Origin: HK1 sp965221725
GTDB lineage: Bacteria; Pseudomonadota; Gammaproteobacteria; HK1
NCBI GenBank assembly: GCA_965221725.1
Contig: OZ244909.1
Coordinates: 372,001-436,000, forward strand
Direction: 5' to 3'
DNA length: 64,000 bases
Numbering within the stretch: position 1 is the first letter of the stretch; each line of letters begins with the position of its first letter. The notes beneath the pieces were generated by a model, which did no database searches, was not told the DNA's origin, and saw nothing but the letters and a program-made list of their open reading frames with translations. This document shows, piece by piece, positions 1 through 8,143 of the stretch. A program made the translations under genes and the position numbers.

Positions 1-536
1 GCGGCGTTGACCAGCGGAGCAATGATCGGCTTTGCGGCCAGGGTCCCGACGGTGTCGGTCGAGCTGAGCGTCCGGTTGCGGAATCCGGTGCCTTGCTGTC
101 GATGCTTCACCGCCTTGGCCCGCAGCATCAGATGCGGGAAGTCCACGTTCCACTCGTGCGGTGGAACGTAGGGGCACTTGGTCATGAAGCACATGTCACA
201 GAGGTAGCAGTGATCGACAACCTTCCAGTAGTCGGATTTCGCAACCCCGTCGAGTTCCATGGTCGCGGACTCGTCGACGAGATCGAACAGGGTCGGAAAG
301 GCGTGACAGAGGTTGAAGCACCGGCGACAGCCGTGACAGATGTCGAACACGCGCTCCAGTTCCGCGAACAGGGCGGCCTCATCGTGGAATTCGGGGCTCT
401 TCCAGTCGAGCGGATGGCGCTGCGGTGCGTCCAGACTTCCTTCGCGGCGATCGTCCCGGGTGGTGGCCCGGGGGGTAGTCTGGGGAGTGGCCTGGGGAGT
501 GGCCTGAGTAGCGGCCTGCGGGGTGGTATCGGTCAT
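1..536 (-). CDS. HdrD/GlpC-like (Fe-S)-binding protein, C-terminus off the window
   Basis: The reading frame starts at the ATG at 534-536 on the minus strand and runs off the left edge with no stop, giving 178 visible residues. Two ferredoxin-type cysteine groups are seen: C67, C70, C73, C77 and C110, C113, C116, C121. This is the N-terminal [4Fe-4S] module of heterodisulfide-reductase/glycerol-3-phosphate-dehydrogenase-C type electron carriers. It lies downstream of rubrerythrin on the same strand, a pairing known from other proteobacteria, which suggests an oxidative-stress electron-transfer role (inference). Residues 10-21 are a short tandem repeat of Gln-Ala-Thr-Pro type. CCG-type domains expected further on cannot be seen. 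Confidence 0.85.
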   Translation of the reverse strand, partial: MTDTTPQAATQATPQATPQTTPRATTRDDRREGSLDAPQRHPLDWKSPEFHDEAALFAELERVFDICHGCRRCFNLCHAFPTLFDLVDESATMELDGVAKSDYWKVVDHCYLCDMCFMTKCPYVPPHEWNVDFPHLMLRAKAVKHRQQGTGFRNRTLSSTDTVGTLAAKPIIAPLVNA

Positions 537-646
537 GACGGAAACGATGGCGGTCGGGCCGGTCCTGTTTCGTGGATCGCTTCGTGTATGAACTTCGCGG
601 GGGCGGAACGAATGTCCGGTAACCTCCCGGGAACTGTTCGGCAATG

Positions 647-682
647 CGCGACCGGCCGCATCGATCGACGCGGCCGGTCGCG
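647..682 (-). terminator. Perfect 13-bp hairpin between rubrerythrin and the Fe-S gene
   Basis: Arms 647-659 and 670-682 are perfectly complementary, GC-rich, and enclose a 10-nt loop that contains TCGATCGA. No T-run follows on either strand, so it may attenuate transcription or stabilise mRNA rather than terminate it. The surrounding 305-bp gap (537-841) shows nothing else I can support. Confidence 0.4.
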
Positions 683-841
683 TTCAGGCTCCAGCGCGTT
701 CCCGCAAGTGCGGGCCAGATTCGGATCGGCCCCCAACGACTCCTCCCTTGCCGGTCCTGCCGTCCTCGCCAGCTTCTTCATTCGAACCGACGGGGAGGCT
801 GCGGGTTCGACCGCCGGTCGGCGCCCCGAGGAATCGCCGAC

Positions 842-1261
842 TCAGGCGTCGAGATTGTCGAGGGCCTTCTGAAAACGATTCGCATGGGACCGCTCGGCCT
901 TCGCGAGAGTCTCGAACCAGTCCGCGATCTCGTCGAATCCCTCGTCTCGCGCGGACTTTGCCATGCCCGGGTACATGTCGGTGTACTCGTGCGTCTCGCC
1001 GGCGATCGCCGCCTTGAGGTTGTTGGAAGTCGTGCCGATGGCAAGGCCCGTCGCCGGATCACCGACCGCTTCCAGATACTCCAGGTGGCCGTGGGCATGT
1101 CCGGTTTCTCCCTCTGCGGTCGAGCGGAAGACGGAGGACACGTCGTTGTATCCCTCGACATCCGCCTTCTGGGCGAAGTACAGATACCGTCGATTCGCCT
1201 GCGACTCACCCGCGAATGCATCCTTGAGGTTCTGCTCCGTCCTGCTTCCCTTGAGGTCCAT
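842..1261 (-). CDS. Rubrerythrin, single ferritin-like domain
   Basis: This 139-residue protein is a four-helix ferritin-like diiron protein that reduces hydrogen peroxide. Diiron ligands expected for the family are visible: E19 in the first helix, E52-x2-H55, E89 and E123-x2-H126. The C-terminal rubredoxin domain of classical rubrerythrins is absent, so an external electron donor is needed, and the Fe-S protein immediately downstream is a candidate (inference). The ATG at 1261 has a GGAG sequence about nine bases upstream, and a good sigma70-like promoter lies 90-120 bp further up. Confidence 0.93.
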   Translation of the reverse strand: MDLKGSRTEQNLKDAFAGESQANRRYLYFAQKADVEGYNDVSSVFRSTAEGETGHAHGHLEYLEAVGDPATGLAIGTTSNNLKAAIAGETHEYTDMYPGMAKSARDEGFDEIADWFETLAKAERSHANRFQKALDNLDA

Positions 1262-1353
1262 GAATGGTTCTCCGTGGCGGTTGGTTCCGGAACGTCCACG
1301 GGTCGGGCCTGCATGCCGCGGACACGAATTGGACTGATTCCAAAGCGGTCGCG

Positions 1354-1382
1354 AGGCTACTACCGACCCCGGATCCTGTCAA
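1354..1382 (-). promoter_or_regulatory. Candidate sigma70 promoter of rubrerythrin
   Basis: On the minus strand TTGACA (1382-1377) is followed after exactly 17 bp by TAGCCT (1359-1354), about 90 bp before the rubrerythrin start. The rest of the 348-bp gap 1262-1609 shows no gene or other clear structure. Confidence 0.5.
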
Positions 1383-1609
1383 TGCGCCCCACCGAACCGC
1401 GGCCGGACCGACAGGGATGATGGCGCCGGCGAAGCCGGGTCGCGCACCACCGAATCATGCGGTGCCCGCCCCCGCGTCGCGGCCCGAGCCGACATCGATC
1501 GAAGGGTCCGTACCGTATCTCACCCAGTTCGGACCGGATTCGATCCGGCGGAGATGGGCTGGGGATCAAATGGAACGCCCAGCGCCGGAGATTCGGCGAT
1601 GGCTCGCCC

Positions 1610-2497
1610 TCAGCTCCTTCGATCCACGATGAACTCGGACAGAGCGAGCAGGAAATCCGCGTCGCGGCCCAGAGGCGCAAGCTGCTCGGAGGCACGTTCG
1701 TGCAGGGCGCGCGCGTGCGCCCTGGAGGCATCGAGCCCGAGCAGCGACGGGTAGGTCGGCTTGTCGAGCGCCACGTCCGCCCCCTGCGTCTTGCCGAGCA
1801 CCTCTGTCTCCCCCTCGATGTCCAGAATGTCGTCGCGTATCTGGAAGGCGAGACCGATGCAGCGCGCGTACTCGTCCAGCCGATCGAGAATTTCCGGGTC
1901 GCGGGCGCCGGCGCAAAGAGCCCCGAGGCGCACACTCGCCCTGATGAGCGCGCCGGTCTTGTGGAGATGCATGTTCTCGAGCTGTTCGAGGGTCAGGGTG
2001 CGGCCGACCGACTCCAGGTCGATCGCCTGCCCCCCGGCCATTCCCCGCGATCCGCTGGCGTGCGCGAGGACCCGCACGAGTTCGCCCGAATCGGACACCG
2101 GAGCCCGCGCCAGTATCTCGAACGCGAGCGCCTGCAGGGCGTCGCCGACGAGCAAGGCGGTCGCTTCGCCGAACGCGCGATGGCACGTGGGAACGCCGCG
2201 GCGCAGATCGTCGTCGTCCATGCAGGGGAGATCGTCGTGCACCAGGGAGTAGGCATGGATGAACTCGACCGCACACGCCGCCGGCTCCATGCACCGCACT
2301 TCCGCGCCAAGCGATTCACCGGTGGCGACGGCCAGGACGGCGCGGACGCGCTTGCCGCCTCCGAGCACCGCGTACCGCATGGCCTCGTGCAACCGCGACG
2401 GCGGCTCCGACGCCGGTGGCAGCGCACGCTCGAGCGTCGCGTGAATCCGGCCCTGGTAGTCGGAGAGCCGTTCGATGAACAGAGCCGAATCACTCAT
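1610..2497 (-). CDS. ispA: Farnesyl diphosphate synthase (polyprenyl synthetase)
   Basis: This 295-residue trans-prenyltransferase condenses isopentenyl diphosphate with DMAPP and GPP to make farnesyl diphosphate. The first Asp-rich motif is D88-D89-x4-D94 and the second is D222-D223-x2-D226, with the GQxxDL motif at 156-161. Length matches IspA rather than longer octaprenyl synthases. It follows xseB by 15 bp on the same strand, as in many Gammaproteobacteria. In those genomes dxs often comes next, but here dxs lies at 9.2 kb on the other strand. Confidence 0.95.
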   Translation of the reverse strand: MSDSALFIERLSDYQGRIHATLERALPPASEPPSRLHEAMRYAVLGGGKRVRAVLAVATGESLGAEVRCMEPAACAVEFIHAYSLVHDDLPCMDDDDLRRGVPTCHRAFGEATALLVGDALQALAFEILARAPVSDSGELVRVLAHASGSRGMAGGQAIDLESVGRTLTLEQLENMHLHKTGALIRASVRLGALCAGARDPEILDRLDEYARCIGLAFQIRDDILDIEGETEVLGKTQGADVALDKPTYPSLLGLDASRAHARALHERASEQLAPLGRDADFLLALSEFIVDRRS

Positions 2498-2512
2498 CCG
2501 GTGCGAAATCCG

Positions 2513-2758
2513 CTACGCGGGGTCCTCGACGGCGTCCGCTCCGATCACCGGGGATTCGGTTTCAACCTCTGCGAGCACCCGAATCCGTTGCTCCGCGTCA
2601 TCGAGCGCCTTCTGGCACCGGCGGGTCAGGTCCATGCCTCGCTCGAAGAGTTTCAGTGATTCCTCAAGGCTCGGGTCGCCGTCTTCCATTCTCTCGACGA
2701 GGACTTCCAGCTCCTCCAGCGCCTCTTCGAATGCGGGCGATTCGTCCTGCTTCTCCAC
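2513..2758 (-). CDS. xseB: Exodeoxyribonuclease VII small subunit
   Basis: This 81-residue acidic helical protein has the XseB signature region FEEALEELEVLVERMEDGD and the following LEESLKLFERGM segment. XseB packs several copies onto XseA to form exonuclease VII, which degrades single-stranded DNA. XseA is not in the window. It is the first gene of an xseB-ispA pair transcribed leftward, and the 293-bp gap upstream is shared divergently with folE2. Confidence 0.95.
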   Translation of the reverse strand: MEKQDESPAFEEALEELEVLVERMEDGDPSLEESLKLFERGMDLTRRCQKALDDAEQRIRVLAEVETESPVIGADAVEDPA

Positions 2759-3051
2759 GGGACACCCTTAGTCGCGACGCGTGATGGCGCGGAAGCTACA
2801 GCACCGTCTCGTCGGCGGTCAATCGATGCGCGGGCATCGTTGCCCCCGGGCGCTGCTTCGACTCCCGAGGTTGTGCAGTGCGCGGGGCAGGAGTCGGTGA
2901 TCCGGGGGGAAGCGTCCGGGCGCACGGGGTGCGGGACCGCCTGTGGGGGCGACCGGCCGGTCGCCCTTGAAGATGTCCGGATGCGCACCGCGCGCGTGGT
3001 GCGGGGAGAAATTCCTGAGTAAGATGACTGGAATCGATCCGCAGCGGCGGG

Positions 3052-3912
3052 ATGACACGAGGCACGACAGGAATGACGATCAATGCAGCGACCATGGAAG
3101 TTCGTGAACCGGCGGCGGACATTCCCGATGTCCAGGGAAGTCCGGACACCCGCAACATCGCCATCGACAAGGTCGGCATCAAGGGAATCCGACACCCCGT
3201 CCGGGTCCGTGATCGTTCCCAGGGCGAGCAGCACACGATTGCGAACTTCAACATGTACGTGGAGCTTCCCCACAACTTCAAGGGGACCCACATGTCTCGC
3301 TTCGTGGCGATCCTGAACAACCACGAGTACGAAATCACCGTCAAGTCCTTCCGCGAGATGCTCCGCGAGATGACCACCCTGCTGGAGGCGGATGCCGGTC
3401 ACATCGAGATGACCTTCCCCTACTTCGTCCGCAAGGCGTCCCCGGTCACGGCGGTGACGAGCCTGATGGACTACGAGGTGTCGCTGCTGGGGCGAATCGT
3501 ATCCGGCTCGCCCCGCATCGAAGTCGGCGTGGTCGTGCCGGTAACGAGTCTGTGCCCCTGCTCGAAGCAGATTTCCGACTACGGAGCCCACAACCAGCGC
3601 TCGCATGTCACGGTGAGGGCCGTGACCCGCGGCTGGTTCTGGATCGAGGAACTGATCGACATCGTCGAATCCGAAGCCTCATGCGAGCTGTTCGGGTTGC
3701 TCAAACGTCCCGACGAGAAATACGTCACCGAACGGGCCTACGAGAACCCGAAGTTCGTCGAGGACATGGTACGCGACGTGGCCAGTCGCCTGGATCGGGA
3801 AGAGCGGATCGTCAGCTACGTGGTCGAGGCGGAGAATTTCGAATCGATTCACAATCACTCGGCGTACGCGCTCATCGAGCGGAACAAGGAGCGCGAGACC
3901 GCCGGCGCGTGA
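3052..3912 (+). CDS. folE2: GTP cyclohydrolase FolE2 (type IB)
   Basis: This 286-residue enzyme converts GTP to dihydroneopterin triphosphate, the first step of tetrahydrofolate synthesis. The family motif SLCPCSK with catalytic and metal-binding cysteines is at 167-172 (C168, C170), followed by H180 and H185. FolE2 tolerates Zn limitation because it can use other metals (family knowledge). No folE is in the window, so this may be the only GTP cyclohydrolase or a Zn-starvation paralogue. The start could instead be the ATG at 3073 or 3094. The gene converges on mazG. Confidence 0.95.
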   Translation: MTRGTTGMTINAATMEVREPAADIPDVQGSPDTRNIAIDKVGIKGIRHPVRVRDRSQGEQHTIANFNMYVELPHNFKGTHMSRFVAILNNHEYEITVKSFREMLREMTTLLEADAGHIEMTFPYFVRKASPVTAVTSLMDYEVSLLGRIVSGSPRIEVGVVVPVTSLCPCSKQISDYGAHNQRSHVTVRAVTRGWFWIEELIDIVESEASCELFGLLKRPDEKYVTERAYENPKFVEDMVRDVASRLDREERIVSYVVEAENFESIHNHSAYALIERNKERETAGA

Positions 3913-3929
3913 GGGAAGCTCTGATCAAG
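3913..3929 (+). repeat. Solo end of the MITE-like element seen at 58.2 kb
   Basis: GGGAAGCTCTGATCAA directly after the folE2 stop matches the left terminal inverted repeat of the element at 58161-58319 at nearly every base. No matching right end or internal hairpins follow, so this looks like a decayed or truncated copy, or a chance match of about 15 bp. Confidence 0.4.
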
Positions 3930-4001
3930 TCGGAGCATGTGCAGGGTTCGGCGTGAGGGCCCCGTTCCGGGCCGAAGGTCGGCAGCCGCGGCGGGGCATG
4001 G

Positions 4002-4772
4002 TCACCGCTCCCGGGCCTTGATGTCCCTCCAGATCGCATCCAGTTCCGCCGCGGTGAGAGCATCGCCGGAAATGGCGCCGGCCCGGCGCTCCAGCTCGCG
4101 AAAGCGACGCTCGAACTTGCGGCTGGAGGCTCGCACACAAGCCTCGGGATCGGTGCCGACATGGCGCGCGAGATTGACGACGCTGAAGAGCAGATCGCCC
4201 AGTTCGTCTTCGATTGCACTCCGATCATCGGCCCGCACGGCGTCGCGCAGCTCCTCCAGCTCCTCGGCGATCTTGTCGAGCACCCCGCCGGGATCCGGCC
4301 AGTCGAAGCCGCTTCGCGCCGCTCGGCGTTGAAGCTTCACCGCCCGGGTGAGGGCCGGCAACGCAACGGGGATGTCGTCCATCGCGCTGTCGGCGCTTTC
4401 GGACCGTTCGGCCGCCTTCATCTCCTCCCATCGCCGCGACTGCTCCGATGCGTCCATTTCGCGGGCGTCACCGAATACATGTGGATGGCGTCGAATCATC
4501 TTGTCGACGATGGCATCGACGACATCCTCGAAGCCGAACTGACTGGCCTCGCGGGCCATCTGCGCGTGGAACACCACCTGAAAGAGCAGATCGCCGAGCT
4601 CGTCGACGAGATCGGCGGGGTTCTCCCGCTCGATGGCGTCCGCGACTTCGTAAGCTTCCTCGATGGTGTGCGGGGCGATGGTGCGAAATGTCTGCACGCG
4701 ATCCCACGGGCAGCCGTGCTCGGGATCACGCAGGCGGGCCATGATGCCGATCAGGTCTTCGATCCTGCTCAT
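4002..4772 (-). CDS. mazG: Nucleoside triphosphate pyrophosphohydrolase MazG
   Basis: This 256-residue protein hydrolyses NTPs or dNTPs to monophosphate and pyrophosphate, a house-cleaning activity that also lowers (p)ppGpp responses. It has tandem MazG folds: CPWD at 21-24, the acidic EEAYE (38-42) and DELGD (57-61) metal-binding motifs, and a second EELEEL / EDELGDLL set in the C-terminal half. The frame is open 57 codons further upstream, but that stretch is low-complexity Pro/Arg-rich, and homologues begin at MSRIEDL, so I take the ATG at 4772. It is the last gene of the mlaA-ettA-hpt-mtnP-mazG run. Confidence 0.93.
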   Translation of the reverse strand: MSRIEDLIGIMARLRDPEHGCPWDRVQTFRTIAPHTIEEAYEVADAIERENPADLVDELGDLLFQVVFHAQMAREASQFGFEDVVDAIVDKMIRRHPHVFGDAREMDASEQSRRWEEMKAAERSESADSAMDDIPVALPALTRAVKLQRRAARSGFDWPDPGGVLDKIAEELEELRDAVRADDRSAIEDELGDLLFSVVNLARHVGTDPEACVRASSRKFERRFRELERRAGAISGDALTAAELDAIWRDIKARER

Positions 4773-4875
4773 GGGTGCATCCGTCAGCGGGACCGCCGGA
4801 CACCACCGCGGCGGGGAGCGATTCCCCCCGGCCGTCGGCGGCGAAGGCGGTGCGCCTCGGGCGGGGAGATCGCCA

Positions 4876-5676
4876 TCAGTCGCCGGGCGGGGGTTCGCTG
4901 GTCGCGAACTCATCGGGCGGGGGCTCGCTGACCGCGAGCCCATTGGTCACGAACTCGGCGACGAGGCGGCGCACCGCGGCCACCCCCGAATCCAGGTTCG
5001 CCAGAATCATCTCCATGGACAGCTTCTCCGTGCTCCTGCCCGCTGCGCGGTTCGATACCACCGCGCAGTGTGCGTAGCTCATCCCCAGCTCGCGTGCAAG
5101 CGCGGCTTCGGGCATTCCGGTCATGCCGACGACGTCGCAGCCGTCGCGCTCCAGGCGATCGATTTCCGCCGCCGATTCGAGTCGCGGCCCCTGCGTGACC
5201 GCACAGGTACCGCCGTCGGCGGCATCGATGCCGGCGTTGCGCGCCGCCCCGAGCAGCCCGGCGCGCAAGCGTTCGCAGTACGGGGACGTGAAATCGACGT
5301 GCACCACGTGATCGAGATCCTCCTCGAAGAAGGTATGCCCCCGACCCCAGGTGTAGTCGACAATCTGATCGGGGATCACGATGGCGCTGCTGCCGAGGCC
5401 ACCGCGGATGCCGCCGACCGCCGCGACGGCGACGATCCGCCGCGCCCCCACCTGGTGCAGCGCCCAGATGTTGGCGCGGTAGTTGATGCGATGGGGGGGG
5501 ATGGCGTGCGGTGCTCCATGGCGGGCGAGGAACACGATGTCGACGCCCTTCAGCCGACCGTGGATCAGTGCCGCCGAAGGCCGACCCCAGGGGGTATCGA
5601 CGGACTCCCGGCGCACGATCTCCAGCCCGTCGTATGCCGTCAGGCCCGAACCTCCGATCACCGCGAGATCGCTCAT
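4876..5676 (-). CDS. mtnP: S-methyl-5'-thioinosine phosphorylase
   Basis: This 266-residue purine phosphorylase begins with the phosphate-binding GGSG loop (8-11), carries FLARHG around 49-54, HRINYRANIWAL, and the MTGMPEAALAREL stretch typical of the MTAP/MTIP family. The overall pattern resembles the Pseudomonas enzyme that uses S-methyl-5'-thioinosine after deamination of methylthioadenosine, releasing hypoxanthine. The next gene up, hpt, recycles hypoxanthine to IMP, which supports that assignment. The C-terminus ends in an imperfect duplicate (SEPPPDEF / SEPPPGD). An 8-bp G run at 5493-5500 encodes a conserved Pro-Pro. Confidence 0.87.
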   Translation of the reverse strand: MSDLAVIGGSGLTAYDGLEIVRRESVDTPWGRPSAALIHGRLKGVDIVFLARHGAPHAIPPHRINYRANIWALHQVGARRIVAVAAVGGIRGGLGSSAIVIPDQIVDYTWGRGHTFFEEDLDHVVHVDFTSPYCERLRAGLLGAARNAGIDAADGGTCAVTQGPRLESAAEIDRLERDGCDVVGMTGMPEAALARELGMSYAHCAVVSNRAAGRSTEKLSMEMILANLDSGVAAVRRLVAEFVTNGLAVSEPPPDEFATSEPPPGD

Positions 5677-5700
5677 CGATCGCTGTCGCTCATCGGCCGC

Positions 5701-6249
5701 TCATGAATGGCCGAGCGCATAGATCGCGGGGAGATTGCGAAAGTACCCCCGATAGTCCATCCCGCAGCCGAAGACGTAGCGATCGTCCACTTCGAGTCCG
5801 GTGAAATCCGCACGGGCGAACACGCGGGGACGCCCGATCCGCTTGTCGACGAGCACCGCGCAGTAGACCTCGCGCGCTCCGAGTTCCCGGCAGTGCGAGA
5901 TGATCGCGGCCAGGGTAACGCCTTCGTCGAGGATGTCGTCGACGACGAGCACGCTCCGGCCCTTGAAGTCGCTCGACGGGTGGGCGATCCATTCCAGGGT
6001 CCGGCCCCGCACGTCGCCGCGATAGCGGGTTGCGTGGGCATAGTCGATCTCCACCGGGAAGGCGAGCTGCGACACGATCCGGGATGCGGGCACCATCCCA
6101 CCCATCATCACCGGGATCACCAGCGGAACGCGCGTGGCCAGGATCCTGGAGATGTCCCGCGCGAGCCTCGCGTACGCGGCGTCCACGTCGGCCTCGTTCC
6201 ACACGAGGTCGGCATTCTCCAGCACCTGCGCGTACTGTGCCGGGTCCAT
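5701..6249 (-). CDS. hpt: Hypoxanthine-guanine phosphoribosyltransferase
   Basis: This 182-residue type I phosphoribosyltransferase transfers phosphoribose from PRPP to hypoxanthine or guanine. The PRPP-binding motif VLVVDDILDEGVT lies near residue 105, and the C-terminal VFGCGMDYRGYFRNL is characteristic of the gammaproteobacterial hypoxanthine-guanine subgroup. I choose the ATG at 6249 because GGGGGGAG sits eight bases upstream; a GTG at 6258 would add three residues. It precedes mtnP by 24 bp, forming a methylthio-purine salvage pair. Confidence 0.92.
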   Translation of the reverse strand: MDPAQYAQVLENADLVWNEADVDAAYARLARDISRILATRVPLVIPVMMGGMVPASRIVSQLAFPVEIDYAHATRYRGDVRGRTLEWIAHPSSDFKGRSVLVVDDILDEGVTLAAIISHCRELGAREVYCAVLVDKRIGRPRVFARADFTGLEVDDRYVFGCGMDYRGYFRNLPAIYALGHS

Positions 6250-6342
6250 GTGGCTCACTCCCCCCGGCCCGGCGGCCGTGGCATGAGGCGCCGCGCGCGC
6301 CCCCGGCCCGAGGCGGGCCTCGGGCGTCGATTGTCGGCCGGC

Positions 6343-8016
6343 TCAGGCATCGAGACGCCTGAAGCGCGCGCGGTGGGGCTGCTCCGCTTCGGCGCCGAGG
6401 CGTCGGCGCCGGTCGGTTTCGTAGTCGGCATGGTTGCCTTCGAACCATACCACCCGACTGTCGCCTTCGAACGCGAGCATGTGGGTCGCGAGCCGATCGA
6501 GGAACCAGCGGTCGTGGGAGACGAGGACCACGCAGCCGGGAAAGTCCAGCAGCGCCTCCTCGAGCGCGCGCAGGGTCTCCACGTCGAGATCGTTGGTCGG
6601 CTCGTCCAGAAGCAGGAGATTGGCGCCCTTGAGCAACACCTTGGCGAGATGGACGCGGTTGCGCTCTCCCCCGGACAGGAGTCCGACGCGCTTTTCCTGG
6701 TCCGGACCCCGGAAGTTGAAACGCCCGACGTAGGCCCGGGAATGCATCTCGAACGATCCGACGGTCAGCGTCTCATGCCCCCCCGAGATCTCCCTCCAGA
6801 CGGAATTGTCGTCGTCGAGCGTGTCGCGGCTCTGGTCGACGAAGGCCACCGACACGGTCTCGCCCGTACGCAGCGCACCGGAGTCGGGGGGTTCGACGCC
6901 GGCGATCATCCTGAGCAGAGTCGTCTTGCCGGTACCGTTGGCGCCGACGACGCCGACGATGCCGCCCGGGGGCAGCCGGAAGCTCAGGTCGTCGATCAGC
7001 AAGCGGCCTTCGAACGATTTCCGCACCGACTCCGCCTCGACCACCAGACTCCCGAGCCGGGGGCCCGGGGGAACGTGGATCTGCTTGGTTTCGCTGCGTT
7101 TCTGGAACTCGCGCGATGCAAGCTCCGCGAACCGTTCCATCCTTGCCCGGCCCTTGGCGTGCCGCCCCCTGGGGTTCGCGCGGACCCACTCGAGCTCGGC
7201 CCTGATGGCGCGCCGGTGGGCGGATTCTTCGCGTTCCTCCTGCTCCAGCCGACGCTCCTTCTGTTCGAGCCAGGACGAATAGTTCCCCTTCCAGGGGATG
7301 CCTCGCCCGCGGTCGAGCTCGAGAATCCAACCCGCTACGTTGTCGAGGAAATACCGATCATGGGTGACCGCGACCACGGTTCCGGGGAACTCGCCGAGGT
7401 AGCGCTCGAGCCAGGCCACGGATTCCGCGTCGAGATGATTGGTCGGCTCGTCGAGAAGCAGCATGTCCGGGGCCGACAGCAGCAGCCGGCACAGCGCCAC
7501 CCGCCGACGCTCGCCACCGGAAAGACGGTCGATCGGCGCCTCCCAGGGCGGAAGGCGAAGCGCATCCGCCGCAACCTCGAGTCGCCGGTCGATCTCCCAT
7601 CCGTGTGCGGCCTCGATTGCGTCCTGGAGCCGACCCTGCTCTTCGAGCAGCGAGTCCATCTCATCCGCATCGATCTCCTCCGCGAAGCGCGCGCTGATGC
7701 GCTCGAAGCGGTCGAGCAGGCGCTTGACGTCTTCGATGCCGTCCTCGACGTTGCCGCGCACGTCCCGGGCGGAATCGAGCACGGGCTCCTGCGGAAGGTA
7801 CCCCACCCGAATTCCGGACTGCGGCCGCGCTTCCCCGTGATGATCCCGATCTGCCCCGGCCATGATCCGCAGCAGTGACGACTTGCCGGATCCGTTCAGC
7901 CCGAGGACCCCGATCTTCGCGCCGGGAAAGAACGACAGCGAGATGTCCCTGAGGATCTCGCGCTTCGGCGGCACCACCTTGGTGACGCGATTCATGGTGT
8001 AGACGTACTGAGTCAT
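6343..8016 (-). CDS. ettA: Energy-dependent translational throttle protein EttA (ABC-F)
   Basis: This 557-residue soluble ABC-F ATPase has two nucleotide-binding domains. Walker A motifs are GLNGSGKSS (39-47) and GANGTGKTT near 357; LSGGERRR and LSGGERNR signatures and LLLDEPTNHLD / LLLDEPTNDLD Walker B motifs are intact. The central P-site tRNA-interaction linker (EQEEREESAHRRAIRAEL region) is present. EttA binds the ribosomal E site and gates the first elongation step by ATP/ADP ratio. It lies between mlaA and hpt on the minus strand. Confidence 0.95.
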   Translation of the reverse strand: MTQYVYTMNRVTKVVPPKREILRDISLSFFPGAKIGVLGLNGSGKSSLLRIMAGADRDHHGEARPQSGIRVGYLPQEPVLDSARDVRGNVEDGIEDVKRLLDRFERISARFAEEIDADEMDSLLEEQGRLQDAIEAAHGWEIDRRLEVAADALRLPPWEAPIDRLSGGERRRVALCRLLLSAPDMLLLDEPTNHLDAESVAWLERYLGEFPGTVVAVTHDRYFLDNVAGWILELDRGRGIPWKGNYSSWLEQKERRLEQEEREESAHRRAIRAELEWVRANPRGRHAKGRARMERFAELASREFQKRSETKQIHVPPGPRLGSLVVEAESVRKSFEGRLLIDDLSFRLPPGGIVGVVGANGTGKTTLLRMIAGVEPPDSGALRTGETVSVAFVDQSRDTLDDDNSVWREISGGHETLTVGSFEMHSRAYVGRFNFRGPDQEKRVGLLSGGERNRVHLAKVLLKGANLLLLDEPTNDLDVETLRALEEALLDFPGCVVLVSHDRWFLDRLATHMLAFEGDSRVVWFEGNHADYETDRRRRLGAEAEQPHRARFRRLDA

Positions 8017-8143
8017 GGCGGATGCTCAAGCGAGCGGTCGCTCGCTTCACGGTCGCGGGCAGGAATTCGCGGGTCGCGAGTCTGCGCCGATCAGGTCGGA
8101 GCCGTCGTCGGACCCGCTCGCGCGGGCCATGCGCCACAGCGCC

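Noticed and set aside
533..781. An 82-codon minus-strand frame in the rubrerythrin/Fe-S gap
   Set aside because: It overlaps the start of the Fe-S gene, is Arg/Pro-rich, spans the hairpin and matches nothing I recognise.
5493..5500. A run of eight G inside mtnP as a phase-variation tract
   Set aside because: The gene is in frame and full length, the run encodes a conserved Pro-Pro next to HRINY, and it lies mid-gene.
5707..7878. A 723-codon plus-strand open frame opposite hpt and ettA
   Set aside because: High-GC DNA leaves long antisense frames open; hpt and ettA on the other strand have full family motifs and this frame has none. The same applies to the long frames opposite ispA, ccmF/gshA, sucA and acnA.
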